Positions 49,959-58,697 of a stretch of 64,000 nt of DNA are shown piece after piece. The DNA is from MGBC124762 sp048201935 (GTDB taxonomy: Bacteria; Bacillota; Clostridia; Oscillospirales; Oscillospiraceae). The stretch lies in contig DBFBGR010000015.1 in NCBI GenBank assembly GCA_048201935.1, positions 1-64,000 on the forward strand, in the 5' to 3' direction. The notes under the pieces are model-generated. The model did not search any database, was not told the DNA's origin, and saw only the letters and a list, made by a program, of their open reading frames with translations. How positions within the stretch are numbered: the first letter of the stretch is position 1; each line of letters begins with the position of its first letter. Position numbers and translations under genes: made by a program.

Positions 49959-51326
49959 TTAGATCCCCTCTCCGCGCTGGTCCCGGGGCACGTATTCCTG
50001 GGGCACCACCAGGCTCTTGTAGGCCGGGCGGATGATCTTGTTTGCGGAGATGAGCTCCTCCATGCGGTGGGCGCTCCAGCCCGCCACCCGGGCGATGGCA
50101 AAGAGTGGCGTATAGAGCTCCACCGGGATGCCCAGCATCTGATAGACAAAACCGCTGTAGAAGTCCACGTTGGGGCTGACACCCTTGTAGATCTTCCGTT
50201 CCCGAGCGATGAGCTTGGGTGCGGCGGACTCCACGGCGTTGTAGAGGGCCAGCTCCCGCTCCTTACCCTTCTCCGCCGCCAGCTTCTCCACAAAGCCCTT
50301 GAAGATGACCTCTCGGGGGTCGGAGAGGGAGTAGACCGCGTGGCCCATGCCGTAGATGAGGCCCTTTTGGTCAAAGGCCTCCTTGTTCAAGATCTTGGCC
50401 AGATAGGCCATGACCTCGTCCTCGTCGGACCAGTCGCCCACGTGGCGCTTGATGTCCTCCATCATGGCCATGACCATGATGTTGGCCCCGCCGTGGCGCT
50501 TGCCCTTCAGCGAGCAAAGCGCCGCCGCCATGGCCGAGTAGGTGTCCGAGCCCGAGGAGGTGACCACACGGGTGGTGAAGGTGGAGTTGTTGCCGCCGCC
50601 GTGCTCGGCGTGGAGCAGCAGCGCCACATCCAGCACACGGGCCTCCAGAGGCGTATACTTCATGTCCGGCCGGAGCATACGCAGGAAGTTCTCCGCGATG
50701 GAGTATTTGGGGTTGGGCCGGTGGATGTACATACTGGCGTTTTTGCGGTAGTGGTTGTAGGCGTGGTAGCCGTAGACCGCCAGCATGGGGAAAACGCTGA
50801 TGAGGCCGATGCACTGCCGAAGGGCGTTTTCCTCGCTGAGGTCACCCACCTTTTTGTCATAAGACGCCAAGGTCAGCACGCTCTTGGTCATGGTGTTCAT
50901 CACGTCGCCGCTGGGAGCCTTCATGATCACGTCCCTGGTGAAGTTGGTGGGCATGGTCCGGCACACGGACAGCGCCTCGCAGAAGTTGCTCAGCTCCTCC
51001 TCGCCCGGCAGACGGCCGAAGATCAGCAGATAGGCGGTCTCCTCAAAGGCAAAGCGCATCCCCGCGCTGCCGTGGATGAGGTCGGTCACGTCGTAGCCCC
51101 GGTAGCGTAGCTGGCCGTCGCAGGGCGTTTTCACCCCGTCCACCATCTCAAAGGCCTTGACCTCGGAGATGTTGGTCAGCCCGGTCAGCACCCCCTGGCC
51201 ATTTTCGTCCCGGAGCCCCGCCTTCACGCCAAATTCCTTGTAAAGCTCCCGCCGCACCGTGTCGTTCTCCCGGCACAGGGCCGCCATCTTCTGGGTGTAT
51301 TCCTGCATATTTTCGTACTTCTTCAT
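49959..51326 (-). CDS. Citrate synthase
   Basis: 455 residues from the ATG at 51326, with AGGAGG 6 bases upstream; an earlier in-frame ATG (51359) lacks a site. It condenses acetyl-CoA with oxaloacetate. The catalytic triad is recognisable: His in LLLHAEHGGGNNSTFTTRVV, His in YGMGHAVYSLSDPR and Asp in SPNVDFYSGFVYQ. The length and N-terminus fit the Clostridia citrate/methylcitrate synthase group that supplies 2-oxoglutarate for glutamate. No aconitase or isocitrate dehydrogenase is adjacent. Confidence 0.95.
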   Translation of the reverse strand: MKKYENMQEYTQKMAALCRENDTVRRELYKEFGVKAGLRDENGQGVLTGLTNISEVKAFEMVDGVKTPCDGQLRYRGYDVTDLIHGSAGMRFAFEETAYLLIFGRLPGEEELSNFCEALSVCRTMPTNFTRDVIMKAPSGDVMNTMTKSVLTLASYDKKVGDLSEENALRQCIGLISVFPMLAVYGYHAYNHYRKNASMYIHRPNPKYSIAENFLRMLRPDMKYTPLEARVLDVALLLHAEHGGGNNSTFTTRVVTSSGSDTYSAMAAALCSLKGKRHGGANIMVMAMMEDIKRHVGDWSDEDEVMAYLAKILNKEAFDQKGLIYGMGHAVYSLSDPREVIFKGFVEKLAAEKGKERELALYNAVESAAPKLIARERKIYKGVSPNVDFYSGFVYQMLGIPVELYTPLFAIARVAGWSAHRMEELISANKIIRPAYKSLVVPQEYVPRDQRGEGI

Positions 51327-51422
51327 GCCATACCTCCTTGTGGTCCAAGCAAATTCCATTATGGGAACAGTTTACCACAGCCGTCCCATAAATTGCTTGA
51401 ACGGACTGTGAACTTTCCACCC

Positions 51423-51451
51423 TTGCGCCAACGGCGGGAATCGTATATAAT
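51423..51451 (+). promoter_or_regulatory. Promoter of the C-S lyase gene
   Basis: TTGCGC (51423-51428), 17-base spacer, TATAAT (51446-51451), 31 bases before the ATG. Confidence 0.7.
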
Positions 51452-51482
51452 TGTAGAGACTCAGAGAAAGGCGGCGATTTTT

Positions 51483-52679
51483 ATGACCTATGATTTTACC
51501 TCTATCCTGGACCGCAAGGGCAAGGACGCTCTGGCGGTGGACGCGCCGCCCCTGCTGGCCCCGGTCCAAGACGGCTTTGACCTCATCCCCATGTGGGTGG
51601 CGGACATGAACTTCCCCGTCTGCCCCGCTGTCACCGACGCCATCCGCCGCCGGCTGGACCACCCCACCTTCGGCTACTTCGACCCCCGAGCGGAGTATTA
51701 CGACGCCATCATCCGCTGGCAGAAGGACCGCCACGGCGTAGAGGGCCTGGAGCCCCGGCATATCGGCTACGAAAACGGCGTGCTGGGCGGCGTGGCCTCC
51801 GCCCTGGCCGCCATTTGCGGCCCCGGGGACAAGGTGCTGCTCCACTCCCCCACCTATGTGGGCTTCACCCACACTTTGGAGGACAACGGCTACCACATGG
51901 TCCACTCTCCCCTAGTCCGGGACGGTCAGGGCGTGTGGCGGATGGACTTTGAGGATATGGAGGAAAAAATCGTCCAAAATAACATCCATGCCGCCATCCT
52001 CTGCTCTCCCCACAACCCCTCGGGCCGGGTGTGGGAGCGCTGGGAGCTGGAGCAGGCCATGGCGCTGTTTGAAAAGCACGACGTTTACGTGGTCTCCGAC
52101 GAGATCTGGGCCGACGTGGTCCGGCCCGGAGCGCGCCACATCCCCACCCAGAGCGTCAGCGGCGACGCCAAAGGCCGCACCGTGGCCCTCTACGCCCCCA
52201 CCAAGACCTTTAACCTGGCGGGCTTTGTGGGCTCGTACCACATCATCTACGACAAGCGGCTCCGGGACCAGGTGTGCCGTCAGGCGGAGCGCACCCACTA
52301 CAACGAGATGAATCTGCTGTCCATGTACGCCCTTCTGGGCGCGTACACCGACGAGGGTGCGGCCTGGGCCGACCAGCTCAATACCGTCCTGGCCGCCAAC
52401 GCCGATTACGCCTGCGACTTCATCGCCGACCACTTTGAGGGAGTCCGCGTCACCAAGCCCCAGGGCACCTATATGCTGTTTTTGGACTGCACCCAGTGGT
52501 GCGCCGACCACGGCAAGAGCTTGGACGACCTTTTGGCAGCCGGCCACCGGGTGGGCGTGGCCTGGCAGGACGGACGGCCCTTCGGCGGGCCCTGCCACAT
52601 CCGGGTCAATCTGGCCCTGCCTCTGAGCCGGGTCCAGGAGGCCTTTGACCGGCTGGAGCGGTATGTGTTCCAAGGCTGA
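51483..52679 (+). CDS. PLP-dependent cystathionine beta-lyase / aminotransferase (MalY/PatB family)
   Basis: 398 residues from the ATG at 51483 (AAAGG upstream, modest). Fold-type I PLP enzyme of the PatB/MalY group: IPMWVADMNFPVCPAVTDAI start, HPTFGYFDPRAEYYDAIIRW, NPSGRVWERWEL, Asp in VSDEIWADVV, Schiff-base Lys in APTKTFNLAG, and C-terminal Arg in CHIRVNLALPLSRVQEAF. These enzymes split cystathionine or cysteine conjugates to a thiol, pyruvate and ammonia; some act as aminotransferases. Single-gene unit divergent from citrate synthase. Confidence 0.93.
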   Translation: MTYDFTSILDRKGKDALAVDAPPLLAPVQDGFDLIPMWVADMNFPVCPAVTDAIRRRLDHPTFGYFDPRAEYYDAIIRWQKDRHGVEGLEPRHIGYENGVLGGVASALAAICGPGDKVLLHSPTYVGFTHTLEDNGYHMVHSPLVRDGQGVWRMDFEDMEEKIVQNNIHAAILCSPHNPSGRVWERWELEQAMALFEKHDVYVVSDEIWADVVRPGARHIPTQSVSGDAKGRTVALYAPTKTFNLAGFVGSYHIIYDKRLRDQVCRQAERTHYNEMNLLSMYALLGAYTDEGAAWADQLNTVLAANADYACDFIADHFEGVRVTKPQGTYMLFLDCTQWCADHGKSLDDLLAAGHRVGVAWQDGRPFGGPCHIRVNLALPLSRVQEAFDRLERYVFQG

Positions 52680-52705
52680 ATCGCCGCCTAATTTCGATAA
52701 AGCAG

Positions 52706-52733
52706 TTGACAAAATGAAAATTTTTGGTAAAAT
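52706..52733 (+). promoter_or_regulatory. Promoter of the DUF3798 transporter operon
   Basis: TTGACA (52706-52711), 16-base spacer, TAAAAT (52728-52733). Confidence 0.75.
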
Positions 52734-52750
52734 AGTAGTTTGTTAGTATC

Positions 52751-52830
52751 TGCCTATTCGGCATCCGAGAAAGCGGGCGCCCGCTTTCCTTGTCTCTAGC
52801 GAGACAAGGAGGGTCTCTGCCGAGCCGGAC
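52751..52830 (+). promoter_or_regulatory. Multi-hairpin leader of the DUF3798 transporter operon
   Basis: Consecutive stems fill the roughly 140-base leader: TGCC/GGCA (52751-52763), a perfect 20-base palindrome GAAAGCGGGC/GCCCGCTTTC (52769-52788), CCTTGTCTC-TAGC-GAGACAAGG (52788-52809) and a GGTC/GACC-closed stem (about 52811-52831). Not a riboswitch that I recognise. Confidence 0.5.
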
Positions 52831-52876
52831 CGCCGGAGGACGGACCACTGAAAAAATGATTTTAGGAGGATCAGCA

Positions 52877-54073
52877 ATGAAGAAGTACGTCAGCCTGCTG
52901 CTGGCTCTGGCCATGGTCTTTGCCCTGGCTGCCTGCGGCAACAACGAGTCCACCAGCGACGATTGGCACATCGGCATCATCACCGGCACCGTCTCCCAGT
53001 CCGAGGACGACCTGCGCGGCGCCGAGGCCATCCAGACCAAGTACGGCAAGGATAAGGTCATCCTGGCCACCTACCCCGACAACTTCACCGAGGAGCTGGA
53101 GACCACCATCCAGACCATCGTCAACATGTCTGACGACCCTCAGATGAAGGCCATCATCGTCAACCAGGCCATCCCCGGCACCGCCGAGGCCTTCAAGCAG
53201 GTCAAGGAGCGCCGCCCCGACATCCTGTGCATCGCCGGCGAGTCCCATGAGGACCTGCCCGTCATCGGCGCTTCCGCCGACCTGGTGTGCAACAACGACT
53301 TCGTCTCCCGCGGCTACCTGATCATCAAGACCGCCCACGACCTGGGCTGCGACACCTTCGTCCATATCTCCTTCCCCCGTCACATGAGCTATGAAACCAT
53401 GTCCCGCCGCGTGGCCGTCATGACCGAGGCCTGCAACGAGTTTGGCATGACCTTCGTCCAGGAGACCGCTCCCGATCCCACCACCGACGTGGGCGTCCCC
53501 GGCGCCCAGGCCTACGTGATGGAGAAGGCTCCCGAGTGGATCCAGAAGTACGGCCAGAACTCCGCTTACTTCTGCACCAACGACGCCCACACCGCTCCCC
53601 TGCTGCAGCGTCTGCTGGAGCTGGGCGGCTACTTCATCGAGGCCGACCTGCCCTCTCCTCTGATGGGCTATCCCCAGGCTCTGGGCGATCTGGATCTGAC
53701 CGCCGAGGCCGGCGACTTTGACGCCATCCTGGCCAAGGTGGAGAAGGCCGTTGTGGACGCCGGCGGCGACGGCCGCTTCGGCACCTGGGCTTACTCCTAT
53801 GGCTACTGCGTGTCCGCGGGTCTGGCCCAGCACGCCATCAACGTCATCGAGGGCAAGAGCGAGATCACCAACATGGAGGACGTGTCCGCCGCTCTGAAGG
53901 AGTACTCCCCCAAGGCTTCCTGGAACGGCTCGGGCTACACCAACGCCGACACCGGTGTGAAGGAGGACAACGTGTTCCTCATCTACCAGGACACCTATAT
54001 CATGGGCAACCCCGGCAAGTTCATGGGCGCTACCGAGGTGGAGGTCCCCGAGAAGTACTTCACCGTGAAGTAA
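52877..54073 (+). CDS. DUF3798-family solute-binding lipoprotein of a sugar-type ABC transporter
   Basis: 398 residues; AGGAGG precedes the ATG at 52877. Lipoprotein signal (MKKYVSLLLALAMVFALAAC). The mature protein is a type-1 periplasmic-binding-fold protein of the DUF3798 family (WHIGIITGTVSQSEDDLRGA, VNQAIPGTAEAFKQV, DTFVHISFPRHMSYETMSRR, ENSAYFCTNDAHTAPL-like segment). Its transporter follows: RbsA-type ATPase, two permeases and a small membrane protein. The ligand is unknown. The codon use is extremely biased toward preferred codons, suggesting high expression. A strong hairpin after the stop would let it be made in excess over the membrane parts. Confidence 0.9.
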   Translation: MKKYVSLLLALAMVFALAACGNNESTSDDWHIGIITGTVSQSEDDLRGAEAIQTKYGKDKVILATYPDNFTEELETTIQTIVNMSDDPQMKAIIVNQAIPGTAEAFKQVKERRPDILCIAGESHEDLPVIGASADLVCNNDFVSRGYLIIKTAHDLGCDTFVHISFPRHMSYETMSRRVAVMTEACNEFGMTFVQETAPDPTTDVGVPGAQAYVMEKAPEWIQKYGQNSAYFCTNDAHTAPLLQRLLELGGYFIEADLPSPLMGYPQALGDLDLTAEAGDFDAILAKVEKAVVDAGGDGRFGTWAYSYGYCVSAGLAQHAINVIEGKSEITNMEDVSAALKEYSPKASWNGSGYTNADTGVKEDNVFLIYQDTYIMGNPGKFMGATEVEVPEKYFTVK

Positions 54074-54106
54074 TTTGACCCCAGCGTTTACAAAAGTACG
54101 ATCTTA

Positions 54107-54141
54107 AAAAACAGGGAGGAGAACCTTCTCCTCCCTGTTTT
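54107..54141 (+). terminator. Intra-operon partial terminator
   Basis: AAACAGGGAGGAGAA and TTCTCCTCCCTGTTT with a short loop and a following TTC, between the binding-protein gene and the ATPase gene. Such elements raise binding-protein mRNA over transporter mRNA. Confidence 0.8.
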
Positions 54142-54154
54142 CAAATCAAAGGGT

Positions 54155-55753
54155 GTGATTCCGATCGACAACCAAACTACCTCTCTGCTGGAGATGCGCG
54201 GCATCAAAAAGGATTTCTTCGGCAACCAGGTCCTCACCGACATCAACCTCACCCTTCAACCGGGCGAGGTGCTGGGTCTGTGCGGCGAAAACGGCGCGGG
54301 CAAGTCCACGCTGATGAAGATCCTTTTTGGCATGGACGTGATCCGGGAGACCGGCGGCTATGAAGGAGATATTCTCCTCAACGGCGAAAAGGTGTGCTTC
54401 AACACGCCCTTTGACGCTCTGGCCGCGGGCATCGGCATGGTCCACCAGGAGTTCTCCCTCATCCCCGGCTTCACCGCCACGGAGAACATCCTCCTCAACC
54501 GGGAGCCCCAGAAGAAGAACGTGATCTCCCAGGTCTTCGGCCAGCGGCTCAACACCTTGGACCGCAAGGTCATGAAGGAAAAGAGCGCGGCCGCCATCGA
54601 AAAGATGGGCGTGCACATCGACGCTGACATGACCATCGATCAGATGCCCGTGGGCCACAAGCAGTTCACCGAGATCGCCCGGGAACTGAGCAAGGACCAG
54701 CTAAAGCTCCTGATCTTGGACGAGCCCACCGCCGTCCTTACCGAGCATGAGGCCGACGCCCTGCTGGAGTCCATCCGGGGTATGTCAAAGCAGGGCATTG
54801 CCGTCATCTTTATCACACACCGGCTCCAGGAGATCTTGTCGGTCTGCGACAAGGTGGTGGTCATGCGCGACGGCTATGTGGTCCAGGACGTAAGCGCCAA
54901 GGACGCCACCGTGGCCGACATCACCCGCTGGATGGTGGGCCGGGACATCCAAGCCTCCCCCGCCGCCCAGCAGACCCAGGACGCTCCGCGGCTTGGCAAG
55001 TCCATGATGACCATTCGCAACCTCTGGGTGGATATGCCCGGCGAGACGGTGCGGGACGTGAATCTGGACGTGTTCCAGGGCGAGATCCTGGGCATCGGCG
55101 GTCTGGCCGGTCAGGGCAAGCTGGGCATCCCCAACGGCATCATGGGCCTCTACAGCGCCGGCGGCAGCGTGATCTTTGACGGCAAGGAGCTGCCCCTGGG
55201 CAGTCCCCGGGCCTGCTTGAACGCCTCCCTGGCCTTCGTGTCTGAGGACCGCCGTGGCGTGGGACTGCTGCTGGACGAGAGCCTGGAGTGGAACGTGGCC
55301 TTCACCGCCATGCAGGTGCAAAACAAGTTCCTCAAAAAGCTGGGCCCCATGACCTGGCGCGACGAACGGGCCATCCGGGCCGTCACCCAGAAGTATATCG
55401 ACGAGCTCCAGATCAAGTGCACCAGCTCCAAGCAAAAGGCCAAGGAGCTGTCCGGCGGCAACCAGCAGAAGATCTGCCTGGCCAAGGCCTTTGCCCTGGA
55501 GCCCAAGTTCCTCTTCGTCTCCGAGCCCACCCGGGGCATCGACGTGGGCGCCAAGGCCCTGGTGCTGGACGCGCTCAAGCGGTTCAACCGGGAGAGCGGC
55601 GTCACGGTGGTGATGATCTCCTCGGAGCTGGAGGAGCTGCGCCAGACCTGCGACCGCATCGCCATCATCTCGGGCGGCCGGGTGGCGGGCATCCGTCCGG
55701 CTACCGACTCGTCGGAGGAGTTCGGCGCTCTGATGGTCAGCCAAGTTGTGTAA
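54155..55753 (+). CDS. Sugar-type ABC transporter ATPase with two nucleotide-binding domains
   Basis: 532 residues from a GTG at 54155; the ribosome site is poor (AAAGGG directly before it) and a later ATG at residue 14 has GGAG adjacent, so the start is uncertain. RbsA/MglA-type duplicated ATPase. NBD1 has Walker A GENGAGKST, Walker B LLILDEPTAVLT and a degenerate signature (QMPVGHKQFTEIAREL). NBD2 has a degenerate Walker A (GGLAGQGKLGI) and strong signature LSGGNQQKICLAK with VSEPTRGIDVGAK. Such asymmetry is normal for the family. It energises the two permeases that follow. Confidence 0.93.
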   Translation: MIPIDNQTTSLLEMRGIKKDFFGNQVLTDINLTLQPGEVLGLCGENGAGKSTLMKILFGMDVIRETGGYEGDILLNGEKVCFNTPFDALAAGIGMVHQEFSLIPGFTATENILLNREPQKKNVISQVFGQRLNTLDRKVMKEKSAAAIEKMGVHIDADMTIDQMPVGHKQFTEIARELSKDQLKLLILDEPTAVLTEHEADALLESIRGMSKQGIAVIFITHRLQEILSVCDKVVVMRDGYVVQDVSAKDATVADITRWMVGRDIQASPAAQQTQDAPRLGKSMMTIRNLWVDMPGETVRDVNLDVFQGEILGIGGLAGQGKLGIPNGIMGLYSAGGSVIFDGKELPLGSPRACLNASLAFVSEDRRGVGLLLDESLEWNVAFTAMQVQNKFLKKLGPMTWRDERAIRAVTQKYIDELQIKCTSSKQKAKELSGGNQQKICLAKAFALEPKFLFVSEPTRGIDVGAKALVLDALKRFNRESGVTVVMISSELEELRQTCDRIAIISGGRVAGIRPATDSSEEFGALMVSQVV

Positions 55754-55768
55754 GGGAGGTGGGTCATA

Positions 55769-56947
55769 ATGAGCGAGAAAAAAGATCATAATCTCAACAG
55801 TCCGTCCAAATTCAACGATGAGATGAAGGACACGATTCGGCCCGCCCGCCGGCTGACAGAGCTGGAAAAGGCGCAAATGTCGCCTGTGCAGGCGTTGGTG
55901 GCCTCCTATGGCCTGCCCCGGCTGATCATCACGGGCTTTTTGCTCCTCCTGTTCATCCTGGCGCCCATCTCCGGCGCCGACTTCGCCACCCAGATCACCA
56001 ACGTCATCAACCGCTTTAGCTGGAACGCGGTGCTGGTGCTGGCCATGGTCCCTATGGTCCACTCCGGCTGCGGACTGAACTTCGGTCTGCCTCTGGGCAT
56101 CCTGGCGGGCCTTTTGGGCGCTACACTGTCCATCGAGCTGGGCTTCACCGGCCCCATCTGCTTCCTGGTGGCCATTCTCATCGCCACCCCCTTCGCTATT
56201 CTCTTCGGCGGCGGCTACGGCGCGCTGCTCAACAAGATCAAGGGCGGCGAGATGATGGTGGCCACCTATGTGGGCTTCTCCAGCGTGTCCTTCATGTGTA
56301 TGGTCTGGCTGCTGCTGCCCTACTCCAACCCCAACATCGTCATGGCCTACACCGGCAAGGGTCTGAAGCAGATGTTCGCTTTGGACAACTTCTACAAGGA
56401 CATCCTGGCCGACTTCCTGAAGATCGACCTGCGTAACTTCTTCGGTCACGACCTCGGCATCAACCTGGTCATCCCCACGGGCACCATCCTCTTCTTTGCC
56501 CTGCTGGCCTTTGGTATGTGGGCCTTCCTCCACACCAAGACGGGCACGGCCATGACCGCCGTGGGCTCCAACCCCACCTTCGCCAAGGCCTCGGGCATCA
56601 ACATCGACCGCACCCGGATGCTCTCGGTCATCCTCTCCACCTGGCTGGGCGCCATCGGCATCCTGGTCTACCAACAGGGCTTTGGCTTCGTGCAGATGTA
56701 TAACGCGCCCTTCAACATGGCCCTGCCCGCGGTGTCCGCCATCCTCATCGGCGGCGCCAGCGTCAACAAGGCCAGCATCTCCAACGTCATCATCGGCACC
56801 TTCCTGTTCCAGGGTCTGGTGACCATGACGCCCACGGTGATGAACTCCATGCTGAACGTGGGCGATATGAGCGAGGTCATCCGGGTCATCGTCTCCCAGG
56901 GCATGATCCTCTACGCGCTGACCAGAAAGACGGAGGGAGCGAAATGA
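55769..56947 (+). CDS. Sugar-type ABC transporter permease, subunit 1
   Basis: 392 residues; GGGAGGTGGGTCATA precedes the ATG at 55769. BPD_transp_2 (RbsC-like) permease with about nine membrane helices after a cytoplasmic N-terminus of about 50 residues, with conserved segments GCGLNFGLPLGILAGLLGA and GSNPTFAKASGINIDRTRML. It pairs with the next gene, whose start overlaps its stop (ATGA), to form a heterodimeric channel. Confidence 0.92.
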   Translation: MSEKKDHNLNSPSKFNDEMKDTIRPARRLTELEKAQMSPVQALVASYGLPRLIITGFLLLLFILAPISGADFATQITNVINRFSWNAVLVLAMVPMVHSGCGLNFGLPLGILAGLLGATLSIELGFTGPICFLVAILIATPFAILFGGGYGALLNKIKGGEMMVATYVGFSSVSFMCMVWLLLPYSNPNIVMAYTGKGLKQMFALDNFYKDILADFLKIDLRNFFGHDLGINLVIPTGTILFFALLAFGMWAFLHTKTGTAMTAVGSNPTFAKASGINIDRTRMLSVILSTWLGAIGILVYQQGFGFVQMYNAPFNMALPAVSAILIGGASVNKASISNVIIGTFLFQGLVTMTPTVMNSMLNVGDMSEVIRVIVSQGMILYALTRKTEGAK

Positions 56948-58083
56948 AGAAGAAAAGATTAGATCCTCTGGAGCTACTGCGCAATAACTTCGTCCCCTTG
57001 ATGTTCATCATCATCTGCGCGGTGTGCATCCCTCTGTCCGGCTTCTCGGCGGGCTATCTGCTCAACGAGGTAGTCACCCGCATGGGCCGCAACGTCTTCC
57101 TGATCCTCAGCCTGCTCATCCCCATCATGGCGGGCATGGGCTTGAACTTCGGCATGACCCTGGGGGCTATGGCCGGGCAGATCGCCCTCATCTTCGTGGC
57201 CGACTGGCAGATCTGGGGCATCCCCGGTATCGTGCTGGCCATGCTGCTGTCCATCCCCTTCTCGGTGGGCCTGGGATTGATGTGCGGCAAGCTGATGAAT
57301 ATGGCCAAGGGCCGGGAGATGATCACCGGCTATATCCTCAACTACTTCATGACCGGCGTTTACCAGTTCGTGGTGCTCTATATGATGGGCTCGGTCATCC
57401 CCATCATCCACGCCTCGGTCCGCCTGCCCCGAGGCTATGGCGTGCGTAATACCACCGACCTGAGCAACATGCGCCAGGCCTTGGACAACCAGTGGGCCCT
57501 CAACCTGAACATCGGCGGCAGCAACGTGAAGATCCCCCTGCTCACCTTCGCCGTCATCGGCCTTACGTGCCTGTTCATCATCTGGTTCCGCAAGACCAAG
57601 CTGGGCCAGGATATGCGGGCGGTGGGCCAGGACATGGAGGTGGCCCAGGACGCGGGCATCAAGGTGGAGCGCACCCGCCTCATCTCCATCATCCTGTCCA
57701 CCGTCTTCGCCGGCTTCGGCATGATCATCTACTGCCAGAACCTGGGCAACTTCCCCACCTACACCGCCCATTCCCAGATCGGCATGTTCTGTATCGCCGC
57801 GCTGCTGGTGGGCGGGGCCAGCGTGGAGCGGGCCTCCATCGGCAACGTGTTCCTGGGGGTCATCCTGTTCCACACCATGTTCATCGTGGCCCCCAGGGCC
57901 GGCGCGGCCCTGGCGGGCGACGCCATGATCGGCGAGTATTTCCGCGTCTTCGCATCCTACGGCGTCATCACTCTGGCCCTCATCCTGTATGAGATCAAGA
58001 AGCACCGGGCCAGGTCCGGCACAGGCGCGCTGCTGGCCCAGGCCCAGCGGGCCCAGAAGGAGGAAGGGGGTGCCGCGCAGTGA
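56944..58083 (+). CDS. Sugar-type ABC transporter permease, subunit 2
   Basis: 379 residues, start ATG 56944 overlapping the previous stop. BPD_transp_2 permease with segments homologous to subunit 1 (MGLNFGMTLGAMAGQIALIF, VGQDMEVAQDAGIKVERTRL, GGASVERASIGNVFLG). The C-terminal tail is charged and rich in Ala, Gln and Glu. Its stop overlaps the GTG start of the next gene. Confidence 0.92.
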   Translation: MKKKRLDPLELLRNNFVPLMFIIICAVCIPLSGFSAGYLLNEVVTRMGRNVFLILSLLIPIMAGMGLNFGMTLGAMAGQIALIFVADWQIWGIPGIVLAMLLSIPFSVGLGLMCGKLMNMAKGREMITGYILNYFMTGVYQFVVLYMMGSVIPIIHASVRLPRGYGVRNTTDLSNMRQALDNQWALNLNIGGSNVKIPLLTFAVIGLTCLFIIWFRKTKLGQDMRAVGQDMEVAQDAGIKVERTRLISIILSTVFAGFGMIIYCQNLGNFPTYTAHSQIGMFCIAALLVGGASVERASIGNVFLGVILFHTMFIVAPRAGAALAGDAMIGEYFRVFASYGVITLALILYEIKKHRARSGTGALLAQAQRAQKEEGGAAQ

Positions 58084-58574
58084 AGATCGACATGCGTAAG
58101 CTGCTCATCCGTATCGGCGTCGTGGTGGTGCTTATCGCCCTGGGCGCTTTGATGATGCTCATTGGCCGGGGCCACACGGTGTACTTCGACAACAAGACCA
58201 TCCAGTACAACGGCACCGAGTACCCCGCCTTCTTCCGGGTGGAGATCTCCACCAAGAGCCTGGACAAGCCCGCCCAGCTGAAGGCTGGCGAGCGGAGCAC
58301 CGCCAAGTGCATCGGCCAGAGCCTTCACCTGGATCTGGAGGTCACCGCCGAAAAGGGCGGCGCGTCCAAGGAGCTCTCCTTGGATGTCTCCCTGCCCTAC
58401 GGTATGGACAACCCCATCCTCAACCTCCCCGCCCTGCTGGTGGAGCTGCCCCAGGAGGCTTGGCTGGACGAGTTCATCCCCGCGCCTCCCTCGGAGGAGC
58501 CCGACGACACCGACCCCGGCGATATCCTGGGCGGTGACTTGGGCATCGATCCCGGCGCGGGCATCATGGAATAA
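58080..58574 (+). CDS. Small membrane-anchored protein of the ABC operon (DUF6672-like)
   Basis: 164 residues from a GTG at 58080 overlapping the permease stop; ATG 58092 is an alternative. One N-terminal membrane anchor (LLIRIGVVVVLIALGALMML) carries an extracytoplasmic beta-rich domain (HTVYFDNKTIQYNGTEYPAF onward) and an acidic Pro/Asp/Gly tail. I believe this corresponds to a family (DUF6672) repeatedly found with DUF3798 transporters, but that is from memory. Tight coupling suggests a fixed accessory subunit of the transporter, perhaps helping ligand delivery. Confidence 0.8.
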   Translation: MKIDMRKLLIRIGVVVVLIALGALMMLIGRGHTVYFDNKTIQYNGTEYPAFFRVEISTKSLDKPAQLKAGERSTAKCIGQSLHLDLEVTAEKGGASKELSLDVSLPYGMDNPILNLPALLVELPQEAWLDEFIPAPPSEEPDDTDPGDILGGDLGIDPGAGIME

Positions 58575-58599
58575 GCCTCCCCCCTTTTCGCGACTGATC

Positions 58600-58642
58600 A
58601 GGACCCCAGAGGGCTTCGGCCCTCCGGGGTCCTTGTGTTTTC
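58600..58642 (+). terminator. Terminator of the DUF3798 transporter operon
   Basis: AGGACCCC-AGAGGGC-TTCG-GCCCTCCGGGGTCCTTG with a UUCG tetraloop and T-rich tail. Confidence 0.9.
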
Positions 58643-58661
58643 CAACGAAACTTGCTATAAT
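58633..58661 (+). promoter_or_regulatory. Promoter of the SpoU methyltransferase gene
   Basis: TTGTGT (58633-58638), 17-base spacer, TATAAT (58656-58661); the -35 overlaps the tail of the upstream terminator. Confidence 0.7.
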
Positions 58662-58697
58662 GCCAGATAAGATACCCTCGCGGAGAGGAGGCCTATT

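Noticed and set aside
54785..56674. A 629-codon minus-strand frame opposite the ABC transporter genes
   Set aside because: Composition is that of reverse-complemented membrane-protein codons; the plus-strand genes are unambiguous.
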